5,568 nt of DNA from Candidatus Margulisiibacteriota bacterium (GTDB taxonomy: Bacteria; Margulisbacteria; WOR-1; O2-12-FULL-45-9): the NCBI GenBank assembly GCA_018814265.1, contig JAHIZU010000256.1, positions 1 through 5,568 of the forward strand, given 5' to 3'. The notes under the pieces are model-generated. The model was not told the origin of the DNA. It worked only from the letters and a program-made list of their open reading frames with translations, and did not search any database. Position numbers and translations under genes: made by a program. Positions 1-5,568 of this stretch are shown here, piece after piece. Position 1 is the first letter of the stretch. Every line of letters begins with the position of its first letter.

Positions 1-1
1 C

Positions 2-940
2 AAGCATATGAAGGATATCCTGGCCGCGGCTCGTCGTAATCGGGTCCAGATATTATTTGAGGGCGCGGTTGGCGGCGGGATACCCATTATCCAGCCGCTA
101 AAAGAAAGTTTGGCGGGCAATAAGATCGAACAAGTTTACGGGATCGTGAACGGGACCACTAATTATATCCTTTCCAAAATGATGGAAGAGCAGATGGAGT
201 TCGGCGAGGCGTTGAAGAAGGCGCAGGAAATGGGGTATGCGGAACCAGATCCAACAGCGGATATTAAAGGTTACGACGCTTGTTACAAGGCAGCTATTTT
301 AGCTTCCGTGGCATTTGGCGCAGAAGTGAACTGGAAAGATGTGCATTTTGAAGGGATAACTCGTATCAGCCAGGAAGACATTCAATATGCCAGGGATATT
401 GGTTATGTTATAAAGCTTTTAGCAATTGCTCAAAAGGTTGATAATAAAATAGATGTAAGGGTACACCCGGCTTTGGTCGGCAGATCGCATCCCTTGGCGT
501 CAGTCTCTGAAAACTTTAATGCGATTTATGTCACAGGGACACCTATAGGGCAATTGATGTTTTATGGGCCCGGGGCTGGAGGGGGCCCGACTGCTTCTGC
601 TATCATTTCTGACATTATCCAGATCGCTAAGGGCGGGAAGAAAAAAACAGCAAAGCTTCGTAAGATCAAGGTCAAAAAGATATCAGAGATTGCCAGCCGC
701 TATTATATTAGACTCCAGGCGCCGGACAAGTTTGGCGTGCTGGCAGGCATTTCCAAAGCATTTTCTAAGAAAAAAGTCAGCATTGCCGCGGTTGTTCAAA
801 AGGAAACAGTTGGTAATCTGGCGACTATCGTGATCCTGCTTCACAAGGTTTCTGAAAAGAACTTAAAGGCCGCGCTTAAAGTCATTGCCAAGCTGCCGGT
901 TGTGCGTAAGATCGTCAATGTGATCAGGATAGTCGCTTAA
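2..940 (+). CDS. hom: homoserine dehydrogenase, 5'-partial (catalytic + ACT domains)
   Basis: This enzyme reduces L-aspartate-4-semialdehyde to L-homoserine with NAD(P)H, the branch point to threonine, methionine and isoleucine in the cytoplasm. The frame is open to the left edge (codons Lys-His before the Met at base 8), so that Met is internal; about 110-120 residues holding the Rossmann nucleotide-binding domain lie outside the window. Counting from that Met, the catalytic domain shows GGGIPII (22-28), the hallmark GIVNGTTNYIL (45-55), and GYAEPDPTADIKGYDACYK (76-94), where Asp90 and Lys94 match the family's catalytic Asp/Lys pair. A glycine-rich GPGAGGGPTASA follows (188-199). Residues 232-306 form an ACT domain (YYIRLQAPDKFGVLAGISK), known in this family for threonine feedback. 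The two are joined by a very basic linker (209-224). The stop overlaps the next gene's ATG. The identification is secure; the allosteric effector is inferred from the family. Confidence 0.96.
   Translation, partial: KHMKDILAAARRNRVQILFEGAVGGGIPIIQPLKESLAGNKIEQVYGIVNGTTNYILSKMMEEQMEFGEALKKAQEMGYAEPDPTADIKGYDACYKAAILASVAFGAEVNWKDVHFEGITRISQEDIQYARDIGYVIKLLAIAQKVDNKIDVRVHPALVGRSHPLASVSENFNAIYVTGTPIGQLMFYGPGAGGGPTASAIISDIIQIAKGGKKKTAKLRKIKVKKISEIASRYYIRLQAPDKFGVLAGISKAFSKKKVSIAAVVQKETVGNLATIVILLHKVSEKNLKAALKVIAKLPVVRKIVNVIRIVA
926..929 (+). promoter_or_regulatory. weak ribosome binding site for the DUF481 gene
   Basis: AGGA lies inside the last codons of hom, ten bases before the ATG at 940. With the TAATG stop/start overlap, it suggests the DUF481 gene is translated by termination-reinitiation as well as through this modest site. 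Confidence 0.4.
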
Positions 941-1653
941 TGCGTTTCGTTTGCTTACTCCTCACTATTCTTATCTTTGGCGCAGGTATTTCTCCAGCAG
1001 AAACGACGATCGAACGTAAAGTTTCCCTGGGGGGACAACAGACCGGCGGCAACACCGCTGTCCAATCCCTGCATATGGATTTTAAACTCAACCGCAACCG
1101 TAAATGGGTGGATGAAACGACCATCAAAGGCAGTCTGGATCAGGAGTTTTCCGCTGGGGCTGAAACCCAGAACAAGGCGTCTGGTTCAGGGCGTTTTGCC
1201 CGGTCAATCAATAAGCAGTTTTTCCATTACGCCAAACTACAGGCTGAGCATGACCGGTTTCAGGATTTAAATATCCGCATTATCCCTACGATCGGTTTTG
1301 GCTACTGGTTTCACGAAGATGATATCTTCAAATCAACGCTGGAGGGTGCGCTTGGTTATCAAAAAGAATATCTGATTAGTGGCGGAGTAAATGAGACTGC
1401 CCTGGTTGCGGTGAGCTCCGATATACTGTGGGGTGTTTTTACCAATAACCTGGATGTTTATGCTTCAGCGACCGATCTTGATAATTATCGTTTTACTAAT
1501 GAATCAAAGCTCAAAATAAAATTAAATACACATTATTCTTTTAAGTTGAGTCTTAAAGACGAGTACAACAATCGTCCGGCAGCCGGCGTGCAAAAGAATG
1601 ACGCAGCCTTTACCACCGGCCTGGAATTCGCTTTTAAGGAAACAAAGTCTTAA
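940..1653 (+). CDS. DUF481 family outer-membrane beta-barrel protein (YdiY-like)
   Basis: This 237-residue exported protein has a signal peptide (MRF, hydrophobic stretch 4-17, predicted cleavage after SPA at residue 20). The mature part fits the DUF481 family, annotated in Proteobacteria as putative salt-induced outer-membrane protein YdiY. Family landmarks run in order: GNTAVQSLHMDFKL (37-50), FFHYAKLQAEHDRFQDLNIR (94-113), the glycine/aromatic turn IGFGYWF (118-124), LEGALGYQKEYL (134-145), and the closing strand region RPAAGVQKNDAAFTTGLEFAF (212-232). Alternating hydrophobic/polar strands suggest a barrel in the outer membrane, which implies a diderm host. The molecular function of the family is not established. 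The barrel-closing Phe232 is followed by five polar residues, KETKS, whereas barrel proteins usually end in an aromatic residue. The start overlaps the hom stop by one base, so the two genes are probably cotranscribed; no functional link is evident. Confidence 0.85.
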   Translation: MRFVCLLLTILIFGAGISPAETTIERKVSLGGQQTGGNTAVQSLHMDFKLNRNRKWVDETTIKGSLDQEFSAGAETQNKASGSGRFARSINKQFFHYAKLQAEHDRFQDLNIRIIPTIGFGYWFHEDDIFKSTLEGALGYQKEYLISGGVNETALVAVSSDILWGVFTNNLDVYASATDLDNYRFTNESKLKIKLNTHYSFKLSLKDEYNNRPAAGVQKNDAAFTTGLEFAFKETKS

Positions 1654-1728
1654 AATGGCCGGCAAAAGACTGGAACTGGTTTGAAGCGACTGGTGAATAT
1701 GATAAATTTCGCTTTGTAAATTATTAGA
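1638..1728 (+). pseudogene. possible gene remnant: aromatic-rich C-terminal-like open stretch
   Basis: Mostly within the gap between the DUF481 and peptidase genes, the frame one base behind DUF481 is open from just after a TAA (1635-1637) to a TAG at 1726-1728. It reads protein-like: KWPAKDWNWFEATGEYDKF followed by RFVNY, dense in Trp, Phe, Tyr and acidic residues. It has no ATG, GTG or TTG start codon, so it is not a free-standing gene. It could be the 3' end of a lost gene or chance translation. I do not recognise the family. At about 30 codons the coding signal is only suggestive. Confidence 0.25.
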
Positions 1729-1729
1729 A

Positions 1730-1734
1730 GGGAG
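1730..1734 (+). promoter_or_regulatory. ribosome binding site selecting the peptidase start
   Basis: GGGAG lies eight bases before the ATG at 1743, which is good spacing. A second ATG at 1738 is only three bases away and reads Met-Val-stop, so the ATG at 1743 is the real start. Confidence 0.75.
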
Positions 1735-1742
1735 AAAATGGT

Positions 1743-3452
1743 ATGAAGAGGTTAATGGTTTTGGTTCTGCTTGCTATGTTTTCCATAAATTCTGTTTCAG
1801 CTTGTACCACGATGATAGTGGGCAAGGGTGCGACCGTTGATGGTTCAATAATTGTTGCCCATTCAGATGATGATGAATTAATGGATCAGCGGATTGTTTA
1901 TGTGCCAGCCATGGACCATGCGCCGGGCTCAAAGCGGCCGGTCTATTATGATCCAGATGCCTTTGGCGGAAAAAATGTCCGCTACGTTGGCTCAAGCCGC
2001 GGACCGGGTTATGTAGATCCCAGCCGGCCGGCCAGTAAACCTCTTGGCTATATACCTCAGATTTCGCACACCTATGCATATTTTGATGGCAATTATGGAA
2101 TTATCAATGAGCACCAGCTGGCTTTTGGCGAATGCACCAATGGTGCCAAGTTCCAGCCTAAGCAGGAACCAGGCAAAAGAATCTTCTACAGCGCAGAACT
2201 GTCCCGAGTGGCTCTGGAACGCTGCGCCACAGCCCGCCAAGCTATTAAGCTGATGGGGCAATTGATGGAAGACTATGGCTATTACGGCACTGGCGAAACT
2301 TTATTAGTAGGCGACACCATGGAGGCTTGGGTTTTGGAAATGTGTGCCGTACCCAACCGGAAGGCAGGCCTATGGGTAGCTAAGCGCGTGCCAGATGATC
2401 AGGTTTTTGCGGCCGCAAACGAGTTCAGGATCCGCGAGATCGATCCTAATGATCCTAATTTAATGTATACAAAGGATTTGTTCAAGGTTTGTGAGGGTTT
2501 AGGGTGGTGGAGGCCTGCAGAGGGTAAACTCGATTGGCTTAAGACTGTTAGTTTAGGTGAATATAACCATCCTTATTATTCGCTGCGTCGGGTTTGGCGA
2601 ATTTTTAGCCGGATTAAACCTTCAGCTAACTTTAGTCCTTGGGTTGAAAATGGGCTTACCAATGCGTATCCGTTTTCTATTAAGCCGGATAAAAAATTAT
2701 CAGCCAGGGATGTGATGGATCTTTATCGTGACCATTATGAAGGTACTGAGTTTGATATGACCAAGGGTATGGCTGCAGGGCCTTTTGGCTCTCCGGAGCG
2801 CTACTTTGGGCCTTATGATGGTAAGTCTCCAGATGTTGCTTCACCCGGCAGGAAAATGGAGGGGGCTTGGGAACGCCCGATTTCCGTGCACTACGCTGGT
2901 TATACCTTTGTCAATCAAGCTCGCGGTTGGTTACCAGATCCAATTGGAGGGATTTGCTGGTTTGCGCCGGATAAAGCAGCGACCAGCTGTTTTGTGCCTT
3001 TTTATGCCGGCGCAACTGATTTGCCATCTGTGTACCAAACTGGGGATACGGATAAATTCGATCGCCAAACTGCCTGGTGGGCCTTTAATTTTGTGTCAAA
3101 TTGGGCCAACCTAAAATATTCTTATATGATTAAGGATATCGTGGCCAAACAGCAACAGCTAGAAGCTGTTGAATTTACTAATCTTCCAAAGGTTGACCAA
3201 CAGGCTTTGGCATTATATAAAAATGATCCTAAAGCAGCTAAGCAATATTTAACCAAGTATTTAACTGATAATGCAAATAAAGTTGTGAAGGAATGGTGGG
3301 CTTTAGGAGATTACTTGATCGCCAAATATGATGATGGTTATGTAAATAAACCAAAAATGGCAGAAGATGTTGGTTATCCAAATTGGTGGCTTGATCAGGT
3401 AGGCTATGCTGACGGTCCGACAACTTATAAGGAGACGAAAAATGACAACTGA
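1743..3452 (+). CDS. secreted C69 family dipeptidase (U34/PepD-like Ntn-hydrolase)
   Basis: This 569-residue protein is predicted to hydrolyse dipeptides or short peptides outside the cytoplasmic membrane. A signal peptide (MKR, hydrophobic core 4-14, end VSA at 18-20) precedes Cys21. Cys21 opens the family's N-terminal CTTMIVGKGATVDGS motif and, once exposed by processing, should act as the Ntn nucleophile. Other C69 landmarks are IPQISHTYAY (104-113), INEHQLAFGE (121-130), LLVGDTMEAWVLEM (187-200), AANEFRIREID (224-234), KPDKKLSARDVMDLYRDHYE (314-333), MAAGPFGSPER (343-353), and RGWLPDPIGGICWF (394-407). The C-terminal helical part (443-551: WWAFNFVSNWANLKYSYMI to VGYPNWWL) is typical of the long secreted members, so it looks full length. 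The VSAC sequence also resembles a lipoprotein signal. The 3' end overlaps the TMEM175 gene by 11 bases. Family assignment is firm; substrate is not known. Confidence 0.93.
   Translation: MKRLMVLVLLAMFSINSVSACTTMIVGKGATVDGSIIVAHSDDDELMDQRIVYVPAMDHAPGSKRPVYYDPDAFGGKNVRYVGSSRGPGYVDPSRPASKPLGYIPQISHTYAYFDGNYGIINEHQLAFGECTNGAKFQPKQEPGKRIFYSAELSRVALERCATARQAIKLMGQLMEDYGYYGTGETLLVGDTMEAWVLEMCAVPNRKAGLWVAKRVPDDQVFAAANEFRIREIDPNDPNLMYTKDLFKVCEGLGWWRPAEGKLDWLKTVSLGEYNHPYYSLRRVWRIFSRIKPSANFSPWVENGLTNAYPFSIKPDKKLSARDVMDLYRDHYEGTEFDMTKGMAAGPFGSPERYFGPYDGKSPDVASPGRKMEGAWERPISVHYAGYTFVNQARGWLPDPIGGICWFAPDKAATSCFVPFYAGATDLPSVYQTGDTDKFDRQTAWWAFNFVSNWANLKYSYMIKDIVAKQQQLEAVEFTNLPKVDQQALALYKNDPKAAKQYLTKYLTDNANKVVKEWWALGDYLIAKYDDGYVNKPKMAEDVGYPNWWLDQVGYADGPTTYKETKNDN
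2442..2459 (+). repeat. perfect 9-bp tandem duplication (GATCCTAAT x2)
   Basis: Two identical head-to-tail copies of GATCCTAAT lie within the peptidase gene and encode Asp-Pro-Asn-Asp-Pro-Asn (residues 234-239). The repeat keeps the frame and looks like a small duplication in a surface loop after the conserved AANEFRIREI motif. Confidence 0.8.
3429..3434 (+). promoter_or_regulatory. ribosome binding site selecting the TMEM175 start at 3442
   Basis: AAGGAG sits within the last codons of the peptidase gene, seven bases before the ATG at 3442. This near-consensus site favours 3442 over the upstream in-frame ATG at 3406, which has no comparable site and would add twelve basic residues (MLTVRQLIRRRK) unlike the family's N-terminus. 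Confidence 0.85.
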
Positions 3453-4065
3453 CAAGTCAGAGGAACAGGAATTAGGCCTGACGACCCGTCGCATTGAATC
3501 GTTAACTGACGGCGTTTTTGCCATAGCTATGACGCTGCTGGTTTTAAGCCTGGAGCTGCCGCCACTTGGCCAGCAGTTGTCCGGCACACAATTACAGCAA
3601 TTGTTATTAAGCCAGGCAGCCAAGTTTTTTAATTATGCCTTAAGTTTTGTGCTGCTGGCGGTTTTTTGGATTATCCACCACCAGCAATTTCATTATATAA
3701 AACGCACAAATCGGACCCACCTTTGGATAAATATCCTGGTGTTGATGTTTGTGGCCTTGATGCCGTTTTCTACCTCACTGATCGGTGATTTTCCTGGTGA
3801 TTGGATAGCGGAACTGTTCTTTAGCGCCAATTTGTTCATTGTGGGCCTGCTTTTTCAGCTTAATTGGCTGTACGTAACCTGGTTTAAGCATTTGACTGAT
3901 CGCAGCTTAACACCGCGGCTGGTTGCCCTGGGATTGCGGCGCGGCCTGGTTACTCCGGCGGTGGCGCTGGTAGCGATTGTCCTGTCGCTGATTGACGCGC
4001 CGCTGACAACCCATATTTATATCCTGATACCGGTAATACTTTTATTACCAATGTTTAGGAGATAG
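3442..4065 (+). CDS. TMEM175 (DUF1211) family six-helix membrane protein, putative potassium/cation channel
   Basis: This 207-residue integral membrane protein belongs to the TMEM175/DUF1211 family, whose bacterial members assemble as tetrameric cation channels in the cytoplasmic membrane. The signature first helix is RIESLTDGVFAIAMTLLVLS (17-36), corresponding to the family's RxxxFSD motif with Leu-Thr in place of Phe-Ser; Leu residues of this helix line the pore in characterised homologues. Further helices are about 62-78 (ending FWIIHHQQF), 95-113 (LWINILVLMFVALMPFSTS), 122-142, 167-183 and 190-204, giving the expected six and the usual bacterial length. The IIHHQ and NILVL..MPFS segments are also family landmarks. 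It overlaps the peptidase gene by 11 bases, so translation is probably coupled, and the nuclease gene starts eight bases after its stop. Family membership is well supported; channel activity, selectivity and gating are inferred from homologues. Confidence 0.9.
   Translation: MTTDKSEEQELGLTTRRIESLTDGVFAIAMTLLVLSLELPPLGQQLSGTQLQQLLLSQAAKFFNYALSFVLLAVFWIIHHQQFHYIKRTNRTHLWINILVLMFVALMPFSTSLIGDFPGDWIAELFFSANLFIVGLLFQLNWLYVTWFKHLTDRSLTPRLVALGLRRGLVTPAVALVAIVLSLIDAPLTTHIYILIPVILLLPMFRR
4057..4061 (+). promoter_or_regulatory. ribosome binding site for the DUF2779 gene
   Basis: AGGAG lies in the last codons of the TMEM175 gene, twelve bases before a GTG start at 4074. The spacing is long, but it is the only good site. 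The GTG start fits because the family's N-terminal LSKSKY..GLQCPK motif begins a few residues later. Confidence 0.6.
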
Positions 4066-4073
4066 TTATAGCT

Positions 4074-5558
4074 GTGAAATCCAAGCCGTATTTATCAAAA
4101 AGTAAATATTTAAACGGCCTGCAGTGTCCCAAACTGCTCTGGTACGAGTATAACCAGAAAGCAGATATTCCTAAGCCGGGAGCCGCGGTCCAGTTTGCTT
4201 TTGCCGAAGGCCATCGGGTAGGGGCCCTGGCTCAGCAGCTTTTTCCTAACGGTCTTCATATTCCAAGAGACTGGCAGCCGGAAAAACAAGCGCAGCAATC
4301 ACTTGAGGCAGCGAAGCAGCGCCTGCCGCTCTTTGAAGCTGGCTTTGTTTTTGGCCAGACTTATGCTTTGGCTGATATTCTGGTGCCGGTGGGGGAAGAC
4401 GAATGGGATTTAATTGAGGTCAAGAGCTCAACCAGTGTTAAAGAAGCTCACTATCATGACGCGGCTTTCCAGCGCTATGTCTACCAGGGCGCGGGCTTAA
4501 AGATTCGCCGCTGTTATTTGCTGCACATTAATAAAGAGTATGTCCGTCGCGGCTCAATTGACCCGGAAAAGTTCTTTGTTAAACAAGATATCACCACAGA
4601 AAGCACGGTTTTGGCGCAGATGATCGAAAATGAGGCCGCGGCTATGCTCAAAGTTGCGGCTGCCGCGGATTTCCCAGCGATCAATATTGGTCCGCAATGC
4701 AGCTCGCCGCATGATTGCCCGCTGATCGGTCTGTGCTGGGATTTTTTGCCGGCCAAAGATAATATCTTTACCCTTAATTCAGCCGGCCAGAAAGGTTTTG
4801 ATCTCTTGAACCGGGGAATCAGCAAGGTAACTGAGGTGCCTGATGATTACAGCCTTAAGTACAAACAAGTTATTCAGGTCACAGCCCATCGCAGTGGTCA
4901 GCCGTATGTTGACCGCGAAGCCCTGCTTGAGTTTTTAGGCCAATTTACCTATCCGCTTTATTATCTTGATTTTGAAACAATAGCGCCGGCTCTTCCGCTA
5001 TTTGAGGGGGTCAGGCCTTATCAATTTGTTCCTTTTCAGTTTTCTTTGTCCCGGGTAGACAAAGTAGGGGCCAAGCCAAAACATTTTTCTTTCCTGGCGC
5101 CAGACCAGGACGATCCTCGGCCAGCGGTCCTTGAACAATTACAAAAACTGCTGGGCAATAAGGGTTCGATCATTGCCTATAGCGCTGGTTTTGAAAAACG
5201 TTGTCTTAAAGGCAGCGCAGATGCTTATCCCAAATATCAGGCTTGGGTCAAGGAAACCAATGATCGTTTTGTCGACCTGCTGGAGCCTTTTCAAAAATTC
5301 TATTATTATCATCCAGATCAGGCTGGCCGGGCTTCGCTTAAAAACGTATTGCCGGCCTTGACCGGTCAGAGTTATGAAGGCTTAGAGATCGCTGATGGGG
5401 GCGTGGCTTCCGCGGAATTTTATCGGGTGACCTATGGCCAGGATGTTGCTAATGCAGACCGTGAGGCAGTTCGTTCTGCCCTGGAAAAATATTGCGATCA
5501 GGATACCCGGGGCATGATCGACGTGGTCGAGGCTTTAAGGCAAGCGGTTAAAGATTAG
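4074..5558 (+). CDS. DUF2779 protein: Cas4/RecB-like Fe-S nuclease fused to DEDD-like exonuclease domain
   Basis: This is a 494-residue soluble protein with a GTG start. The N-terminal half looks like a Cas4/AddB-type PD-(D/E)XK nuclease: EGHRVGALA (45-53, motif-I His47), Asp101 in ALADILV, Glu115-Val-Lys117 in DLIEVKSST, then QRYVY (133-137), an exact QxxxY motif. Cys18 (LQCPK) with Cys209, Cys215 and Cys221 (CX5CX5C) supplies four ligands for a likely 4Fe-4S cluster bracketing the nuclease core. The C-terminal half is DUF2779: YYLDFET (297-302; Asp299, Glu301), IIAYSAGFEKR (366-376), FVDLLEPF (399-406), SLKNVLPAL (421-429), and KYCDQDT (472-478). The Asp-x-Glu, mid-domain Asp and YxxxD pattern resembles DEDDy exonucleases of the RNase H fold. 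No cas, recombination or toxin gene adjoins it. The family's cellular role is not established; DNA or RNA processing or repair is an inference. Confidence 0.88.
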   Translation: MKSKPYLSKSKYLNGLQCPKLLWYEYNQKADIPKPGAAVQFAFAEGHRVGALAQQLFPNGLHIPRDWQPEKQAQQSLEAAKQRLPLFEAGFVFGQTYALADILVPVGEDEWDLIEVKSSTSVKEAHYHDAAFQRYVYQGAGLKIRRCYLLHINKEYVRRGSIDPEKFFVKQDITTESTVLAQMIENEAAAMLKVAAAADFPAINIGPQCSSPHDCPLIGLCWDFLPAKDNIFTLNSAGQKGFDLLNRGISKVTEVPDDYSLKYKQVIQVTAHRSGQPYVDREALLEFLGQFTYPLYYLDFETIAPALPLFEGVRPYQFVPFQFSLSRVDKVGAKPKHFSFLAPDQDDPRPAVLEQLQKLLGNKGSIIAYSAGFEKRCLKGSADAYPKYQAWVKETNDRFVDLLEPFQKFYYYHPDQAGRASLKNVLPALTGQSYEGLEIADGGVASAEFYRVTYGQDVANADREAVRSALEKYCDQDTRGMIDVVEALRQAVKD

Positions 5559-5568
5559 TTAATCGTCC

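Noticed and set aside
567..588. GGGCCC...GGGCCC inverted repeat within hom.
   Set aside because: It encodes the conserved Gly/Pro-rich GPGAGGGPTASA motif, so the GC-rich symmetry follows from codon needs. There is no U-tract and it lies inside a conserved domain.
1681..1708. Possible promoter before the peptidase gene: TTGAAG, 16-base spacer, TAAATT; also an isolated TATGAT at 1698-1703.
   Set aside because: Each hexamer of the pair matches the sigma-70 consensus at only four of six positions, and TATGAT has no -35 partner at a proper distance. In AT-rich spacer DNA such matches are expected by chance.
1654..1742. Search for an intrinsic terminator between the two gene blocks.
   Set aside because: Only a short GGCCGGC palindrome is present, with no long stem followed by T residues. 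Read-through from hom-DUF481 into the peptidase gene cannot be excluded.
1738..1746. Two-codon reading frame ATG-GTA-TGA overlapping the peptidase start, as a possible regulatory minimal leader.
   Set aside because: It lies only three bases from the GGGAG site, too close for efficient initiation. A chance ATG is the simpler explanation.
3406..3441. Earlier in-frame ATG for the TMEM175 gene, adding MLTVRQLIRRRK.
   Set aside because: It lacks a good ribosome binding site and lies deep in the peptidase gene, whereas the ATG at 3442 has AAGGAG at ideal spacing and gives a family-like N-terminus.
4514..4825. Reverse-strand open frame of about 100 codons within the DUF2779 gene, and similar ones at 924-1127, 1774-2261 and 3238-3623.
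   Set aside because: They lie opposite well-conserved genes, show no recognisable domain or ribosome binding site, and have shadow-like compositions.
5553..5564. GATTA-GT-TAATC dyad spanning the stop codon of the DUF2779 gene, as a terminator or operator.
   Set aside because: The stem is five AT-rich pairs with a two-base loop and no T-run before the window ends. It is too weak to call.

Overview
The window is a compact, protein-coding stretch read entirely on the + strand. It holds five consecutive genes, and the only gap longer than a few bases is the 89 bases at 1654-1742. I see no rRNA, tRNA, CRISPR array, insertion sequence or phage gene. Base composition is intermediate and looks the same in all five genes, so nothing suggests recent transfer. 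The DUF481-type outer-membrane barrel points to a diderm (Gram-negative-type) bacterium. The gene mix and divergent sequences would fit an uncultivated lineage such as Margulisbacteria/Saganbacteria or Omnitrophota, but that is a low-confidence guess that a homology search would have to settle.

Layout. (1) 2-940: C-terminal three quarters of homoserine dehydrogenase (hom), with its catalytic domain and an ACT domain; the NAD(P)-binding domain lies before the window. (2) 940-1653: a secreted DUF481 outer-membrane barrel protein whose ATG overlaps the hom stop codon by one base (TAATG). (3) 1654-1742: a short spacer with no convincing terminator or promoter, but with an aromatic-rich open stretch that looks like a gene remnant. 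(4) 1743-3452: an exported family C69 dipeptidase (Ntn-hydrolase) with Cys21 as predicted nucleophile. (5) 3442-4065: a TMEM175/DUF1211 six-helix ion-channel-type membrane protein that starts inside the end of the peptidase gene (11-base overlap). (6) 4074-5558: a DUF2779 protein joining a Cas4/RecB-like Fe-S PD-(D/E)XK nuclease domain to a C-terminal DEDD-like exonuclease domain.

The genes form two tightly packed blocks, hom-DUF481 and C69-TMEM175-DUF2779. They could be one transcript, because no terminator is visible between the blocks. The functions (amino-acid synthesis, outer membrane, peptide hydrolysis, ion conductance, nucleic-acid processing) do not form an obvious pathway, so the packing may reflect genome economy rather than a shared job. 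I did not find clear evidence of a new system. The points most worth following are the two-nuclease DUF2779 protein without cas neighbours, the overlap-coupled peptidase and channel pair, the lipobox/nucleophile conflict at the peptidase Cys21, and the remnant-like peptide at 1638-1728.
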